Shown here in pieces: positions 25,544 to 33,803 of a stretch of 64,000 nucleotides of DNA. The translations under genes and the position numbers were made by a program. This stretch comes from Acidobacteriota bacterium (GTDB lineage: Bacteria > Acidobacteriota > Terriglobia > Bryobacterales > Bryobacteraceae), in the NCBI GenBank assembly GCA_026393985.1, contig JAPKZB010000004.1, positions 1 to 64,000 of the forward strand, written 5' to 3'. The notes below the pieces were generated by a model. It was not told where the DNA came from. It made no database searches and saw nothing but the letters and a program-made list of their open reading frames with translations. Each line of letters begins with the position of its first letter. Position 1 is the first letter of the stretch.

Positions 25544-28500
25544 CTAAAAGTAGTACTTCAAGCCGAACTGCATGTTGCGCGGACCCACGCCGCTGCGCAG
25601 GCCCGTGATCTGTCCGAAGTCAACAGCGCCAAAGTTGAGGGCCGGATCGCCAAACATCGGGGTGTTGGTGAAGTTGGTCGCCTCGAGACGGATCTCGATG
25701 CGGTGTCCTTCCTTCACTGCGATGCTCTTCAACAGGGCCGCGTCGAGGGTCTTGATTCCCGGTCCACGGTAGTTGAGGTTGCGGGGCGCGGAGCCCGGGA
25801 CGTCCGCCGCCGGCTGCGAAAACGCCGCCCGGTTGAAGTAACCGTTCAGCCGGTCTTGCACGCGGCCCGCGGTGCTGGGGTCGCCGATCAGGTTCGGACG
25901 CTGGGTACCGTCCCAAATGGCGCCGCCGGCCTGGTTGACCTGCAGCGGCATGCCGCTCTGCATGAGCAACATTCCGCTGATGTTCCAGCCGCCGGCAAAC
26001 CAGTTGAGAACCCGGTTCATGTTCCCACCGATCGCCCGGCCGCGGCCGAACGGCAGTTCGTAAGAACCGGTCATGACGAAGCGGTTGGCAACGTCATGCG
26101 AGGAGAGCGCCCGCTCACCGCGGAGGTCCCAAATGTTCTGCAGGGTGGTCGATCCGCCCAGCCACGAGACGTTACCCGAGCTGTGCGAAACGTTGTCGAT
26201 CATCTTCGACCAGGTGTAGTGCGTCAGCAGCGTTAGCCCCTGGCTGAAGCGCCGTTCGAGCTTCAACTGCAGAGCATGGTAGTTGGAGTCGCCACGCGCC
26301 GGTTCCGCCGTACCCACGCTGGTGCCATCAAACTGCGGCATCGGACGCAGCGTGCGGACCCGCGTGATATTGGGCTGGCTCAACTGCGAACGCGAATCGG
26401 TGATCTGACCGAAGAACGGATTGGGAACCAGTTGGTTCAGCACCGTCCGGCCCAGCGCCCAGTGCGTCGGATTCAGCGGCGAGAGCGTGGTAATCGGCAT
26501 GAACAGATGCGTGCCGCGGCTGCCGGTGTAGTTGATCTCGAGCACCGATTGCTGCGGCAGTTCGCGCTGGATCGACAGGTTCCAGGAGTGGTACTCCGGG
26601 TTCCGGTTGTAGTCGCGCACAATGGTGCCGGCGCCGAAGCCGAGCAGCGTGCGGTCGCCCTGCGAACGGCCCGGCGGCAGCAGCACGCCGTTCGGGAACG
26701 GGTTGTTCAGCTGCGTGGCGAGCGTGGCGTTCGAGTCGATGCTCCAGATCGACGGCGAGTTGATCGTGAAGCCAGTGCCCGGGCGGCCGAACACCGTCGC
26801 GCGGGAGAGGGTGTAGAAGAGGCCATAGCCAGAGCGGATAGCGGTCTTCGGATTCAGCGCATAGGCGAAGCCGACGCGCGGTTGCCAGTTGTTCATATCG
26901 GCGTCGAAGGGCGAGCGGTTCTTGTCATCGACGAACTTGATGACGCCCCGGGTGTCATAGCCCTGGGCGCGAATGGGCGACTGCGCATCGAGATCCCAAT
27001 AGCTGTAGCGGTCCTTCGTCTCCCAGCGCGGCACGTCGAAGTCGTAGCGCACACCCAGGTTGATCGTCAGCTTGTTGGTGATCTTCCAGTCATCCTGCAG
27101 ATAGAAGCCCCAGTAGGCCGAACGAGAGAACGCCTTCGGTTCAATGTGGTAGTTGCTGCCCGTGGTCCAGCCGAGCAGCATGGTGGCCAGACCATTGCCT
27201 TGGTTGGAAGGGCAGGTGAAGCGGTCCGCGCAGGTGGCGCCGCGGGCGAAGCTGTAGTTGCCCGAAGGGAAACCCGGCTGCAGATAGTCGAGGCGGTTGT
27301 AGCGCCGCTCGCCGCCGGCTTTGATGTTGTGGCCGCCGATCATCTTCGTCATCGAACCCGACCAGTGGTGGACGGCCTCCTGACGATCCATGATCCAGTA
27401 GCCTTCCGTGCCCCACTCGCGGAAGCCTTCCGGCCCGAAGCGCGGAAACACCAGGTTGGTCGCATTGTCTTTGATGTTCGAGGCAAAGCCGAGCGAAGTC
27501 GGATCAAACGTATCAAAAAACGGATTCCGGCCAAAGTTGGAGTACGTGTAGCCGTAGCGGAAAACGAATAGCGTCGTCGCATTCGCCACGTGGGTGAAGT
27601 CACCGACCATCGACTGCGTGCGGGTGAAGCTGGGGCCGCCCGTGAAGTAGGACGGGTTGCCATCGCCGAACAGGTTTGGGTTCGTTCCGTCGTTTCGCTG
27701 ATTGCTCCAGCGGCCGCTGATGCGGTTGTTCTGGTTGAAGTTGTGATCGCCTTTGGCGGTGATCTGGTGCGATTTGCTGGTATTGATGCCCTGGTTGAAC
27801 CAGTTGTTGGCGTTGGTAAAGGCCGCGCCTTGCTGGTTGGGAGCGGGCAGAAACGTAAGGGCCTTCACGGCCAGCGGGTTCATCCGCGAAGCGGGAACGA
27901 TGTTGCCCGCCAGCGGCTGCCGCGTGATCACCCCGGCCGCGTTCGTAATCGTGTTGAACGGATCGTAGACCTGCATCAATTGGCCCGAGGCGTTGAAGGT
28001 TTGCGAGAAGTCACCGCGGCGCTGCTCGGCCGTCGGCAGGCTGGCCTGCTGGCTGGTGGGGCTCTCTTGTGTCGTGTACTCGTAGGCGCCAAAGAAGAAG
28101 GTCTTGTTCTTGATCACCGGCCCACCGATCACGCCACCGTACTGATCGCGGTGAAACGCCGGAATGGCGCGGCCCGCCCGGTTCGAAAACCAGTCGTTGG
28201 CGTTGAGCTTGGCGTCGCGCAGGAAGTAGTAGCCCGTGCCGTGCAGGTCGTTGGTGCCCGAGCGGGTCACCATGTTTACCACCGCGCCGCCGGTCTGCCC
28301 GTACTCGGCCGAGAAGAAGTTGGTCTGCATCTTGAACTCCTGCACCGCGTCGACAGACGGCGAAAACTTCAAGTCGGAGATGCCGGAGTTCTGCTCGACC
28401 GTCGTCACCGTAGCACCGTCAATCAGCACGTCGGAGGTCGAATTCCGCGAACCGTTGGCGCTGAAGTTCGTATTGCTGTCGCCGCGCCGCCCACCGGAGC

Positions 28501-28990
28501 CGACCACGCCAGGCGTCAGATACGCCAGACTCATCGAGTTGCGGGCCAGATTGGGCAACTGCAGAATGTACTTGTTGTCGATCACCTGACCGAGGTTCGA
28601 AATGGTCGTGTTGACCAGCGCGGCCGCCCCCTCCACCTCGACGGTCGTCGTCACATCGCCCACCTGCAGTTGCGCCGCAATCGAGCGCTGCTCCTGCACG
28701 GCGACGCTGAAGCCGCCGCTCTGAAATTTCTTAAAGCCCGGCGCTTCCACCACGAGCGAATAATTACCCGGGGGCAGCGCGGTCACTACAAACCGGCCGG
28801 AGCCGTCCGCTACCGTCCGAAACGTGGTGCCGCGGTCCCGGTCCGTGACGACCACCTTGGCCGCACCGACCACCGCTCCCGTTTCGTCGGTCACAATCCC
28901 GTTCACGCTTCCGGTGAACGACTGTCCAAATAAGCTTGACGTGAGCCATAGCGCGAGCATGGCGAGCCAAGCAACTTTGCTTGTCTTCAA
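25544..28990 (-). CDS. TonB-dependent receptor with carboxypeptidase-like N-terminal domain
   Basis: About 1148 residues. Start is a TTG at 28990, six nt after a strong AGGGAGG, giving a signal peptide (KTSKVAWLAMLALWLTSSLFGQ). Then a carboxypeptidase regulatory-like domain (GSVNGIVTDETGAVVGAAKVVV), a plug with SLAYLTPGVV, and a long outer-membrane barrel ending in MQFGLKYYF with a terminal aromatic. This is the large acidobacterial TonB receptor type, thought to import oligosaccharides or other big substrates. It diverges from the isomerase-MFS pair, and no exbB/tonB genes are nearby. Substrate unknown. Confidence 0.92.
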   Translation of the reverse strand: MKTSKVAWLAMLALWLTSSLFGQSFTGSVNGIVTDETGAVVGAAKVVVTDRDRGTTFRTVADGSGRFVVTALPPGNYSLVVEAPGFKKFQSGGFSVAVQEQRSIAAQLQVGDVTTTVEVEGAAALVNTTISNLGQVIDNKYILQLPNLARNSMSLAYLTPGVVGSGGRRGDSNTNFSANGSRNSTSDVLIDGATVTTVEQNSGISDLKFSPSVDAVQEFKMQTNFFSAEYGQTGGAVVNMVTRSGTNDLHGTGYYFLRDAKLNANDWFSNRAGRAIPAFHRDQYGGVIGGPVIKNKTFFFGAYEYTTQESPTSQQASLPTAEQRRGDFSQTFNASGQLMQVYDPFNTITNAAGVITRQPLAGNIVPASRMNPLAVKALTFLPAPNQQGAAFTNANNWFNQGINTSKSHQITAKGDHNFNQNNRISGRWSNQRNDGTNPNLFGDGNPSYFTGGPSFTRTQSMVGDFTHVANATTLFVFRYGYTYSNFGRNPFFDTFDPTSLGFASNIKDNATNLVFPRFGPEGFREWGTEGYWIMDRQEAVHHWSGSMTKMIGGHNIKAGGERRYNRLDYLQPGFPSGNYSFARGATCADRFTCPSNQGNGLATMLLGWTTGSNYHIEPKAFSRSAYWGFYLQDDWKITNKLTINLGVRYDFDVPRWETKDRYSYWDLDAQSPIRAQGYDTRGVIKFVDDKNRSPFDADMNNWQPRVGFAYALNPKTAIRSGYGLFYTLSRATVFGRPGTGFTINSPSIWSIDSNATLATQLNNPFPNGVLLPPGRSQGDRTLLGFGAGTIVRDYNRNPEYHSWNLSIQRELPQQSVLEINYTGSRGTHLFMPITTLSPLNPTHWALGRTVLNQLVPNPFFGQITDSRSQLSQPNITRVRTLRPMPQFDGTSVGTAEPARGDSNYHALQLKLERRFSQGLTLLTHYTWSKMIDNVSHSSGNVSWLGGSTTLQNIWDLRGERALSSHDVANRFVMTGSYELPFGRGRAIGGNMNRVLNWFAGGWNISGMLLMQSGMPLQVNQAGGAIWDGTQRPNLIGDPSTAGRVQDRLNGYFNRAAFSQPAADVPGSAPRNLNYRGPGIKTLDAALLKSIAVKEGHRIEIRLEATNFTNTPMFGDPALNFGAVDFGQITGLRSGVGPRNMQFGLKYYF

Positions 28991-29019
28991 AAGAGACCTC
29001 CCTGATGGCGTTAAATGAT

Positions 29020-29048
29020 TTTTAACGATGGCACAAATCATATAACAA
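29020..29048 (-). promoter_or_regulatory. Putative promoter of the TonB receptor
   Basis: On the minus strand TTGTTA (29048-29043) and TTAAAA (29025-29020) are 17 nt apart. A start near 29013 leaves about 23 nt of leader containing the AGGGAGG. The opposite strand of the same region has TATAAC at 29041-29046, a possible -10 for the isomerase gene. Confidence 0.4.
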
Positions 29049-29097
29049 ACTGGGGGTGCTTGCGCGGGGCGCGAAGATCGCGAGAGACTTGGGGGCG

Positions 29098-30027
29098 ATG
29101 AGTTTGACACGACGCAGCTTTGCCCTGATGACCGCCGCCGCGGCCACCGCCGCCGGACAGAAACCAAACTCCCGGATCGGTGGAGTCCAGATTGGAGCCA
29201 TTACCTACTGCTTCCGCTCCCTGCCCAGCTCCGCCCCGGAGCTGCTCGGCTACTGTACCGAACTCGGCATCAGTGCGGTCGAACTCATGGGCGACGCCGC
29301 CGAGTCCTTCGCCGGCGCCCCGCAGATGCGCGGACCCGCCTTCGCCGGCCGCCAGATGACGCCCGAACGCCAAGCCGCCATGAAGAAACTCGCCGCCGAA
29401 CGCACCGCGTGGCGCACCTCGGTCTCGATGGACAAGTACAAGGAGCTGCGCAAGCTCTACAGCGCCGCCGGCGTCAATATCGCCATCGTCAAGCTCTCGC
29501 TCACCGCCGACATGGGCGACGCCGAATACGACTATGTTTTTCACGTCGCCAAGGCGCTCGGCGCCCGCAGCGTCACCATGGAACTGCCCAAGGAGGCCGC
29601 GCTCACCGAACGCATCGGCGCTTTCGCGGCCAAGCACAAAATCTACGCCGGCTACCACAATCACATGCAGGTCAACGAGCAGAGCTGGGAGACCGCGCTC
29701 GGTCAATCGAAGTACAACAGCATCAACCTCGACGTCGGCCACTTCACCGCGGCCATCAACAAATCGCCGATTCCCTTCATCCGCGCGAACGCCCCCCGCA
29801 TTAGCAGCTTCCATCTCAAAGACCGCCGCTACGGCAACGACGGCGCGGCCAACCTGCCCTGGGGCCAGGGCAGCACCCCGATCAAAGAAGTGCTCCAACT
29901 GATGAAGAAGGAAAAGTATACCTGGCCGGCGAACATTGAACTCGAGTACGCCATTGGCGAAGGTTCCACCGTCATGGCCGAGATGAAGAAGTGCCTCGAC
30001 TACTGCCGCGAAGCGTTGGCCGGCTAA
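29098..30027 (+). CDS. Tat-exported sugar phosphate isomerase/epimerase-like TIM barrel
   Basis: 309 residues. A twin-arginine start (MSLTRRSFALMTAAAATAAG) implies it is exported or is a periplasmic form. TIM-barrel AP_endonuc_2 features: TYCFRSLPSSAPELLGYC near the N-terminus, YAGYHNHMQVNE, INLDVGHFTAAINKSPIPFI and ISSFHLKDRR, with the metal-binding Glu, His and Asp positions. The ATG at 29098 follows GGGGG. The substrate is probably a sugar or keto-sugar derivative. It is immediately followed by the MFS gene (TAA-ATG), so the two share a transcript. Confidence 0.82.
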   Translation: MSLTRRSFALMTAAAATAAGQKPNSRIGGVQIGAITYCFRSLPSSAPELLGYCTELGISAVELMGDAAESFAGAPQMRGPAFAGRQMTPERQAAMKKLAAERTAWRTSVSMDKYKELRKLYSAAGVNIAIVKLSLTADMGDAEYDYVFHVAKALGARSVTMELPKEAALTERIGAFAAKHKIYAGYHNHMQVNEQSWETALGQSKYNSINLDVGHFTAAINKSPIPFIRANAPRISSFHLKDRRYGNDGAANLPWGQGSTPIKEVLQLMKKEKYTWPANIELEYAIGEGSTVMAEMKKCLDYCREALAG

Positions 30028-31206
30028 ATGGAACGCCGCTGGATCGTCCTCGGACTGCTCTTTCTCGGCATCGTCATCAGCTACATGGACCGTGGCAATC
30101 TCAGCATTGCCGCGGTGCCCATCATGCAGGAGTTCGCGCTGACCCCGGCGCAGATGGGGCTGCTGCTCTCGAGCTTCTTCTGGACGTACGCGGTTTTTCA
30201 GGTGCCGGGCGGGGCGCTGCTCGACCGCTTCGGCATTCGCAAGCTCTACGCCGGGGCCTTCCTGCTCTGGTGCCTCGCCTCGGCCGCCATCGGCTGGGCG
30301 CGGTCGTTTGAAGAGATGTTCGCCCTGCGCCTGTTGCTGGGCATGGGCGAAGCCATCGCGCCGCTGGCCAGCATGTCCTTTATCAAGCAGAACTTCGATG
30401 AGCGGGAACAGGGCTTGCCCACGGCCATCTACGTCGCCGGCCTCACCATGGGCCCGGCGCTCGGCGCGCTCCTCGGCTCTTCGCTCATCGAATGGCTGGG
30501 GTGGCGGGCCATGTTCCTCGCTACCGGGCTCGGCGGCTGCCTGTGGGTGGTGCCGTGGTGGCTGCTCGCCCCGCGTGGCGCCGCCGCCGCCGCGAGCCAG
30601 ACCGAAGGCTCGCTGGTCGAGTTCCTGAAGCAACCGGTAGCCTGGGGGCTCTCGCTCAGCGTCTTCTTCTACTCCTATTTCTGGTACTTCGTGCTGACCT
30701 GGGTGCCGGCCTACCTGATGCAGGCGCACGGCTTTCCGAACCTGAAGATGGGACTGACGATGGCGCTGCCGCTCGCTGGCATGGCCGTGGTCAACCTGGC
30801 AGGCGGGGCGTGGGCGGACCGGGTGCTGCGTGGCGCGGCCGAACCGCTGCTGCTGCGCCGGCGCTTTGTCTGCGCGGGCTTCTCGATGGCGTCCATCCTG
30901 ATGGGGCTCATCTGGGTCCCCCGGGGCGGTCCGGTGATCTGGGTGCTGCTCGCCTCGCTGATGGGCGTGGGCATCGGCGCGGGCAACTATTGGGCGATGT
31001 CACAGAGCGCGGTGCCGCGCGCGCTCGTCGGACGCGCACTCGGCTTTCAGAACATGATGGCGCAGGTGGCAGGCGCGGTGGCCCCGCTCGCCACCGGCTA
31101 TCTGCTCGGCGACGGGCAGAACTATACGGTGGCGATTCTCGTCGCCGGCGCCTCCCCGCTGATCGCCGTGGGAGCGCTGCTGCTGTTCGTGCGCGGCGAG
31201 GGTTAG
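30028..31206 (+). CDS. MFS transporter, anion:cation symporter-like
   Basis: 392 residues with about 12 membrane segments. N-terminal YMDRGNLSIAAVPIMQEF and VPGGALLDRFGIRK carry the MFS loop motif. The layout resembles the sugar acid and phthalate transporters of the ACS family (ExuT/GudP-like). It follows the isomerase by no gap and probably imports or exports the sugar acid the pair handles. After the stop lies the 93-bp repeat array. Confidence 0.9.
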   Translation: MERRWIVLGLLFLGIVISYMDRGNLSIAAVPIMQEFALTPAQMGLLLSSFFWTYAVFQVPGGALLDRFGIRKLYAGAFLLWCLASAAIGWARSFEEMFALRLLLGMGEAIAPLASMSFIKQNFDEREQGLPTAIYVAGLTMGPALGALLGSSLIEWLGWRAMFLATGLGGCLWVVPWWLLAPRGAAAAASQTEGSLVEFLKQPVAWGLSLSVFFYSYFWYFVLTWVPAYLMQAHGFPNLKMGLTMALPLAGMAVVNLAGGAWADRVLRGAAEPLLLRRRFVCAGFSMASILMGLIWVPRGGPVIWVLLASLMGVGIGAGNYWAMSQSAVPRALVGRALGFQNMMAQVAGAVAPLATGYLLGDGQNYTVAILVAGASPLIAVGALLLFVRGEG

Positions 31207-31207
31207 A

Positions 31208-31480
31208 AGCGCACAGGCCGCTTCGGCGCGGCACCAACGGGCGAGGAACTCACCCCTCCGGCCGGGCCGAAGCGAGTCCGTTGTGCGCGGTGTTCTCAAG
31301 AGCGCACAGGCCGCTTCGGCGCGGCACCAACGGGCGAGGAACGCACCCCTCCTGCCGGGCCGAAGCGAGTCCGTTGGGCGCGGTTTCAAAAAGAGCGCAC
31401 AGGCCGCTTCGGCCCGGCACCAACGGGCGAGGAACTCGCCCCTCCTGACGGGCCGAAGCGAGTCCGTTGGGCGCGATTCT
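31208..31480. repeat. Three tandem 93-bp palindromic units
   Basis: Units start at 31208, 31301 and 31394, exactly 93 bp apart, about 90% identical by eye. Each unit is itself an inverted repeat. In the third, CGCTTCGGCCCG (31405-31416) pairs perfectly with CGGGCCGAAGCG (31449-31460), and inside it GGGCGAG (31425-31431) pairs with CTCGCCC (31435-31441) around GAA. Units one and two have one mismatch in the outer arm. It fills the gap between the MFS gene and the convergent DUF1080 gene. The unit length of 31 codons leaves frames open on both strands, but no start/RBS fits a gene. Confidence 0.85.
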
Positions 31481-32314
31481 TTAAAAGCGGCAGGCGGCCG
31501 GGTCCGACTTGAGCAGATAGGGCTTGTAGTTCTTGGCCTTCTTGTCGAGGCAGCCGACCAGATTCAGCAGTTCGACGTTGCGGAACTGCACCGGATGGCT
31601 CTCGCTCTGCAACGAGATCGAGCCGGACTCGAGCAGCTTGCCGTCTACCTTCACCGCCGGATCGTGATGGGACACCGCGCCCCCGCCAATCTGCGGGCGC
31701 TCGTACTTCAACACCGATTGCCCGTTGATGAAGTGCTCTACCGACTCCGAGCCCTTCACGAGCACCTCGGCCTGCACCCACTGGTCGCCGTCGAAGGTCG
31801 GCGAGCTCGAGTTCAGACAGTGCGGCGTAAACAGCTTCCCGTCCCGCTCCACGTTCGTGCCCGGAGTGCACAGGTTGCCGGTTGTCCGCGGCCCCTTACC
31901 GAGGCCGCCCAGAAGCTGCACCTCGATCGAGATGGGGAAATCCTGGTCCTTCTGCATCGTCTCGACGGGCTGACCATGCACCATGATGCCGCTGTTGCGC
32001 GCCGCCCAACCCGGGCCCTCGTTGGACTGATTCCCGATAAACCGGTACTCGAGGCGAATCCGGTAGTACGAGAACGACTCTTTGTAAAAGAGGTGCCCGA
32101 AGCGCTGGTTGAACTTGTCATAGCCCTCGTAGCCGACGGTCAGGTAACCGTCCTGCACGCGGAAGGTGTTGGCGAAATTCTCCCCGACCGGATAGCCGGT
32201 GATTTTCGGCGTCCAGCCGGAGAGGTCGCGGCCGTTAAAAAGCGGGATCCAGTCTTTCGCCGACTGGGCGAACACAGGAATGGTGAGAAGAGCGAATAGA
32301 GCGAAAGACTTCAC
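31481..32314 (-). CDS. DUF1080 (3-keto-glycoside hydrolase-like) secreted protein
   Basis: 277 residues. Signal peptide (MKSFALFALLTIPVFAQ), then WIPLFNGRDLSGW and a concanavalin-like beta-sandwich (YYRIRLEYRFIG, NSGIMVHGQPVETM, EVQLLGG and GSISLQSESHPVQFRNVEL). DUF1080 proteins hydrolyse 3-keto-glycosides or bind glycans in the lectin-like fold. It is the last gene of the five-gene operon 39338-31481 and faces the repeat array. Confidence 0.88.
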   Translation of the reverse strand: MKSFALFALLTIPVFAQSAKDWIPLFNGRDLSGWTPKITGYPVGENFANTFRVQDGYLTVGYEGYDKFNQRFGHLFYKESFSYYRIRLEYRFIGNQSNEGPGWAARNSGIMVHGQPVETMQKDQDFPISIEVQLLGGLGKGPRTTGNLCTPGTNVERDGKLFTPHCLNSSSPTFDGDQWVQAEVLVKGSESVEHFINGQSVLKYERPQIGGGAVSHHDPAVKVDGKLLESGSISLQSESHPVQFRNVELLNLVGCLDKKAKNYKPYLLKSDPAACRF

Positions 32315-32334
32315 GCTTTGGAGTATACAGAATC

Positions 32335-33792
32335 CTAGGCGAACAGGTCGGCGACAACCTTACCCTTTACGAGTTCGCGCGGTTGGTTGAGATGGTTGCG
32401 GATCTCCAGCTCCGGATCGATGCCGAGCGCGAAGTAGATGGTGGCGAGCAGGTCGTTCGGATGCACCGGCTTCTCTTTGGGGCTGGACGCGGTCGCATCG
32501 CTTTCGCCGTACTGCACGCCGCGGCCGATGCCGGCGCCGGCTACGACAGCGCTATAGCAATAAGGCCAGTGGTCGCGTCCGTCGGGGCTGTTGCTGTTGC
32601 CGCTCGTCGAAACGCCCATGCGCGGGCTGCGGCCAAACTCGCCCACGGCCACCACCAGCGTCTCCTTGAGCAGCCCCCGGTCGTCCATGTCCTGTAGCAG
32701 CGCGGACAAGCTCCGGTCCAGCTTCGGGCAGTGCAGATTCTTGAGCGGACCGAAATTGGCGGCGTGCGTATCCCACGCCGTCTTTTCCGGGTCACCGTTG
32801 GCCACCGACGGCCAGTTCACCTGCACAAACTTCGTCCCGGCCTCGATCAGACGCCGCGCCATCAACGTGCTCTGCCCGAAGGTGTGCAGGCCGTAACGCT
32901 CCCGCATCTTGTCCGATTCCTTGGTCAGATCCATCGCGTCCCGCGCCTTGCCCGAGAGCACCAGATCATACGCCTTGCCGTAGTACTCATCGACGGCCGA
33001 GGCGTTCAACGCCTTTTCGAGCTCCGGCATCGATCCGTTAATGCCCTTGAGCAGTTCGAAGCGATCCTTCAGCCGCTCCGGCGGAATCTCCTTGCGCAGC
33101 GACAGATCTTCAAGCGTCACCTTCTGCGCCGGATCCTGATACATCCGGTAGGGGTCATAAGCCTTGCCGAGGAAGCCGGCCGCGCCACCCTTGCCGATAA
33201 TCCCGGACTCCTGCAGCGGACGCGGCAGTTCGACGAAGGGCAGCATGGCGTCCTTCATCGGCATCATCTTCGAGATGTGGCTGCCCGCCGTGGGGAAGTC
33301 GGCGGCGTTGGGCGGCTCCAACTGGCCGGACGGCGAGACCTTATCCGGCGGGTAGCCAGTGAGCATCTGATAGATCGCCGCCGTGTGATTGAACAGCCCG
33401 TTTGGCGTGTAGCTCATCGAGCGGATGAGCGTCACTTTGTCCATCGTATCGGCCATCATCGGCATGTGTTCGCCGATCCAGGTACCGGGGATTTTCGTCT
33501 TGATCGGCTTGAACTCGCCGCGGATGTTCGAGGGCGCGTTGGGCTTCGGGTCCCAGATGTCGATGTGGCTCGGCCCGCCCTGCAGGAAGATCATGATGAC
33601 GTTCTTGGCGTTGCCGAAGCCCTTGGCGCCGGCGAACCGCTCGGCTACGGCCGCGGCCTTCGCCGCCTTCTGCGAAAGGAAAAACCCGGGCAGGTGCAGG
33701 CCTGCCAGGCCGAGCGAGCCGATGCGCAGCAGTTCGCGGCGGGTCGGTCCTTCACAAGTCTGTCCAGCGATACGTCCAGGGATGTTCAACAT
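32335..33792 (-). CDS. Tat-exported DUF1501 protein
   Basis: 485 residues with a Tat-like start (TRRELLRIGSLGLAGLHLPGFFLS). DUF1501 is an alkaline-phosphatase/sulfatase-like fold: VIMIFLQGGPSHIDIWDPKPNAP, the central ARRLIEAGTKFVQVNW, and C-terminal VVAVGEFGRSPRMG and DHWPYCYSAVVAGAG. The catalytic function is unknown; the D/H/G metal pattern suggests a periplasmic metalloenzyme. It lies 11 nt after the DUF1549/1553 gene, the standard pair for these two families, in one operon. Confidence 0.9.
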   Translation of the reverse strand: MLNIPGRIAGQTCEGPTRRELLRIGSLGLAGLHLPGFFLSQKAAKAAAVAERFAGAKGFGNAKNVIMIFLQGGPSHIDIWDPKPNAPSNIRGEFKPIKTKIPGTWIGEHMPMMADTMDKVTLIRSMSYTPNGLFNHTAAIYQMLTGYPPDKVSPSGQLEPPNAADFPTAGSHISKMMPMKDAMLPFVELPRPLQESGIIGKGGAAGFLGKAYDPYRMYQDPAQKVTLEDLSLRKEIPPERLKDRFELLKGINGSMPELEKALNASAVDEYYGKAYDLVLSGKARDAMDLTKESDKMRERYGLHTFGQSTLMARRLIEAGTKFVQVNWPSVANGDPEKTAWDTHAANFGPLKNLHCPKLDRSLSALLQDMDDRGLLKETLVVAVGEFGRSPRMGVSTSGNSNSPDGRDHWPYCYSAVVAGAGIGRGVQYGESDATASSPKEKPVHPNDLLATIYFALGIDPELEIRNHLNQPRELVKGKVVADLFA

Positions 33793-33803
33793 GATCTTGC
33801 TCC

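Noticed and set aside
26276-28933. Two long plus-strand frames opposite the TonB receptor
   Set aside because: The receptor frame is supported by ribosome binding site, signal peptide and domain order. The opposite frames have no motif.
31208-31480. CRISPR array
   Set aside because: Repeats are directly adjacent, 93 bp, with no spacers and no cas genes nearby.
31283-32299. Plus-strand frame reading through the palindromic repeats into the DUF1080 region
   Set aside because: It is antisense to a conserved secreted protein; the repeated 31-codon text comes from the palindromes, and there is no ribosome binding site.
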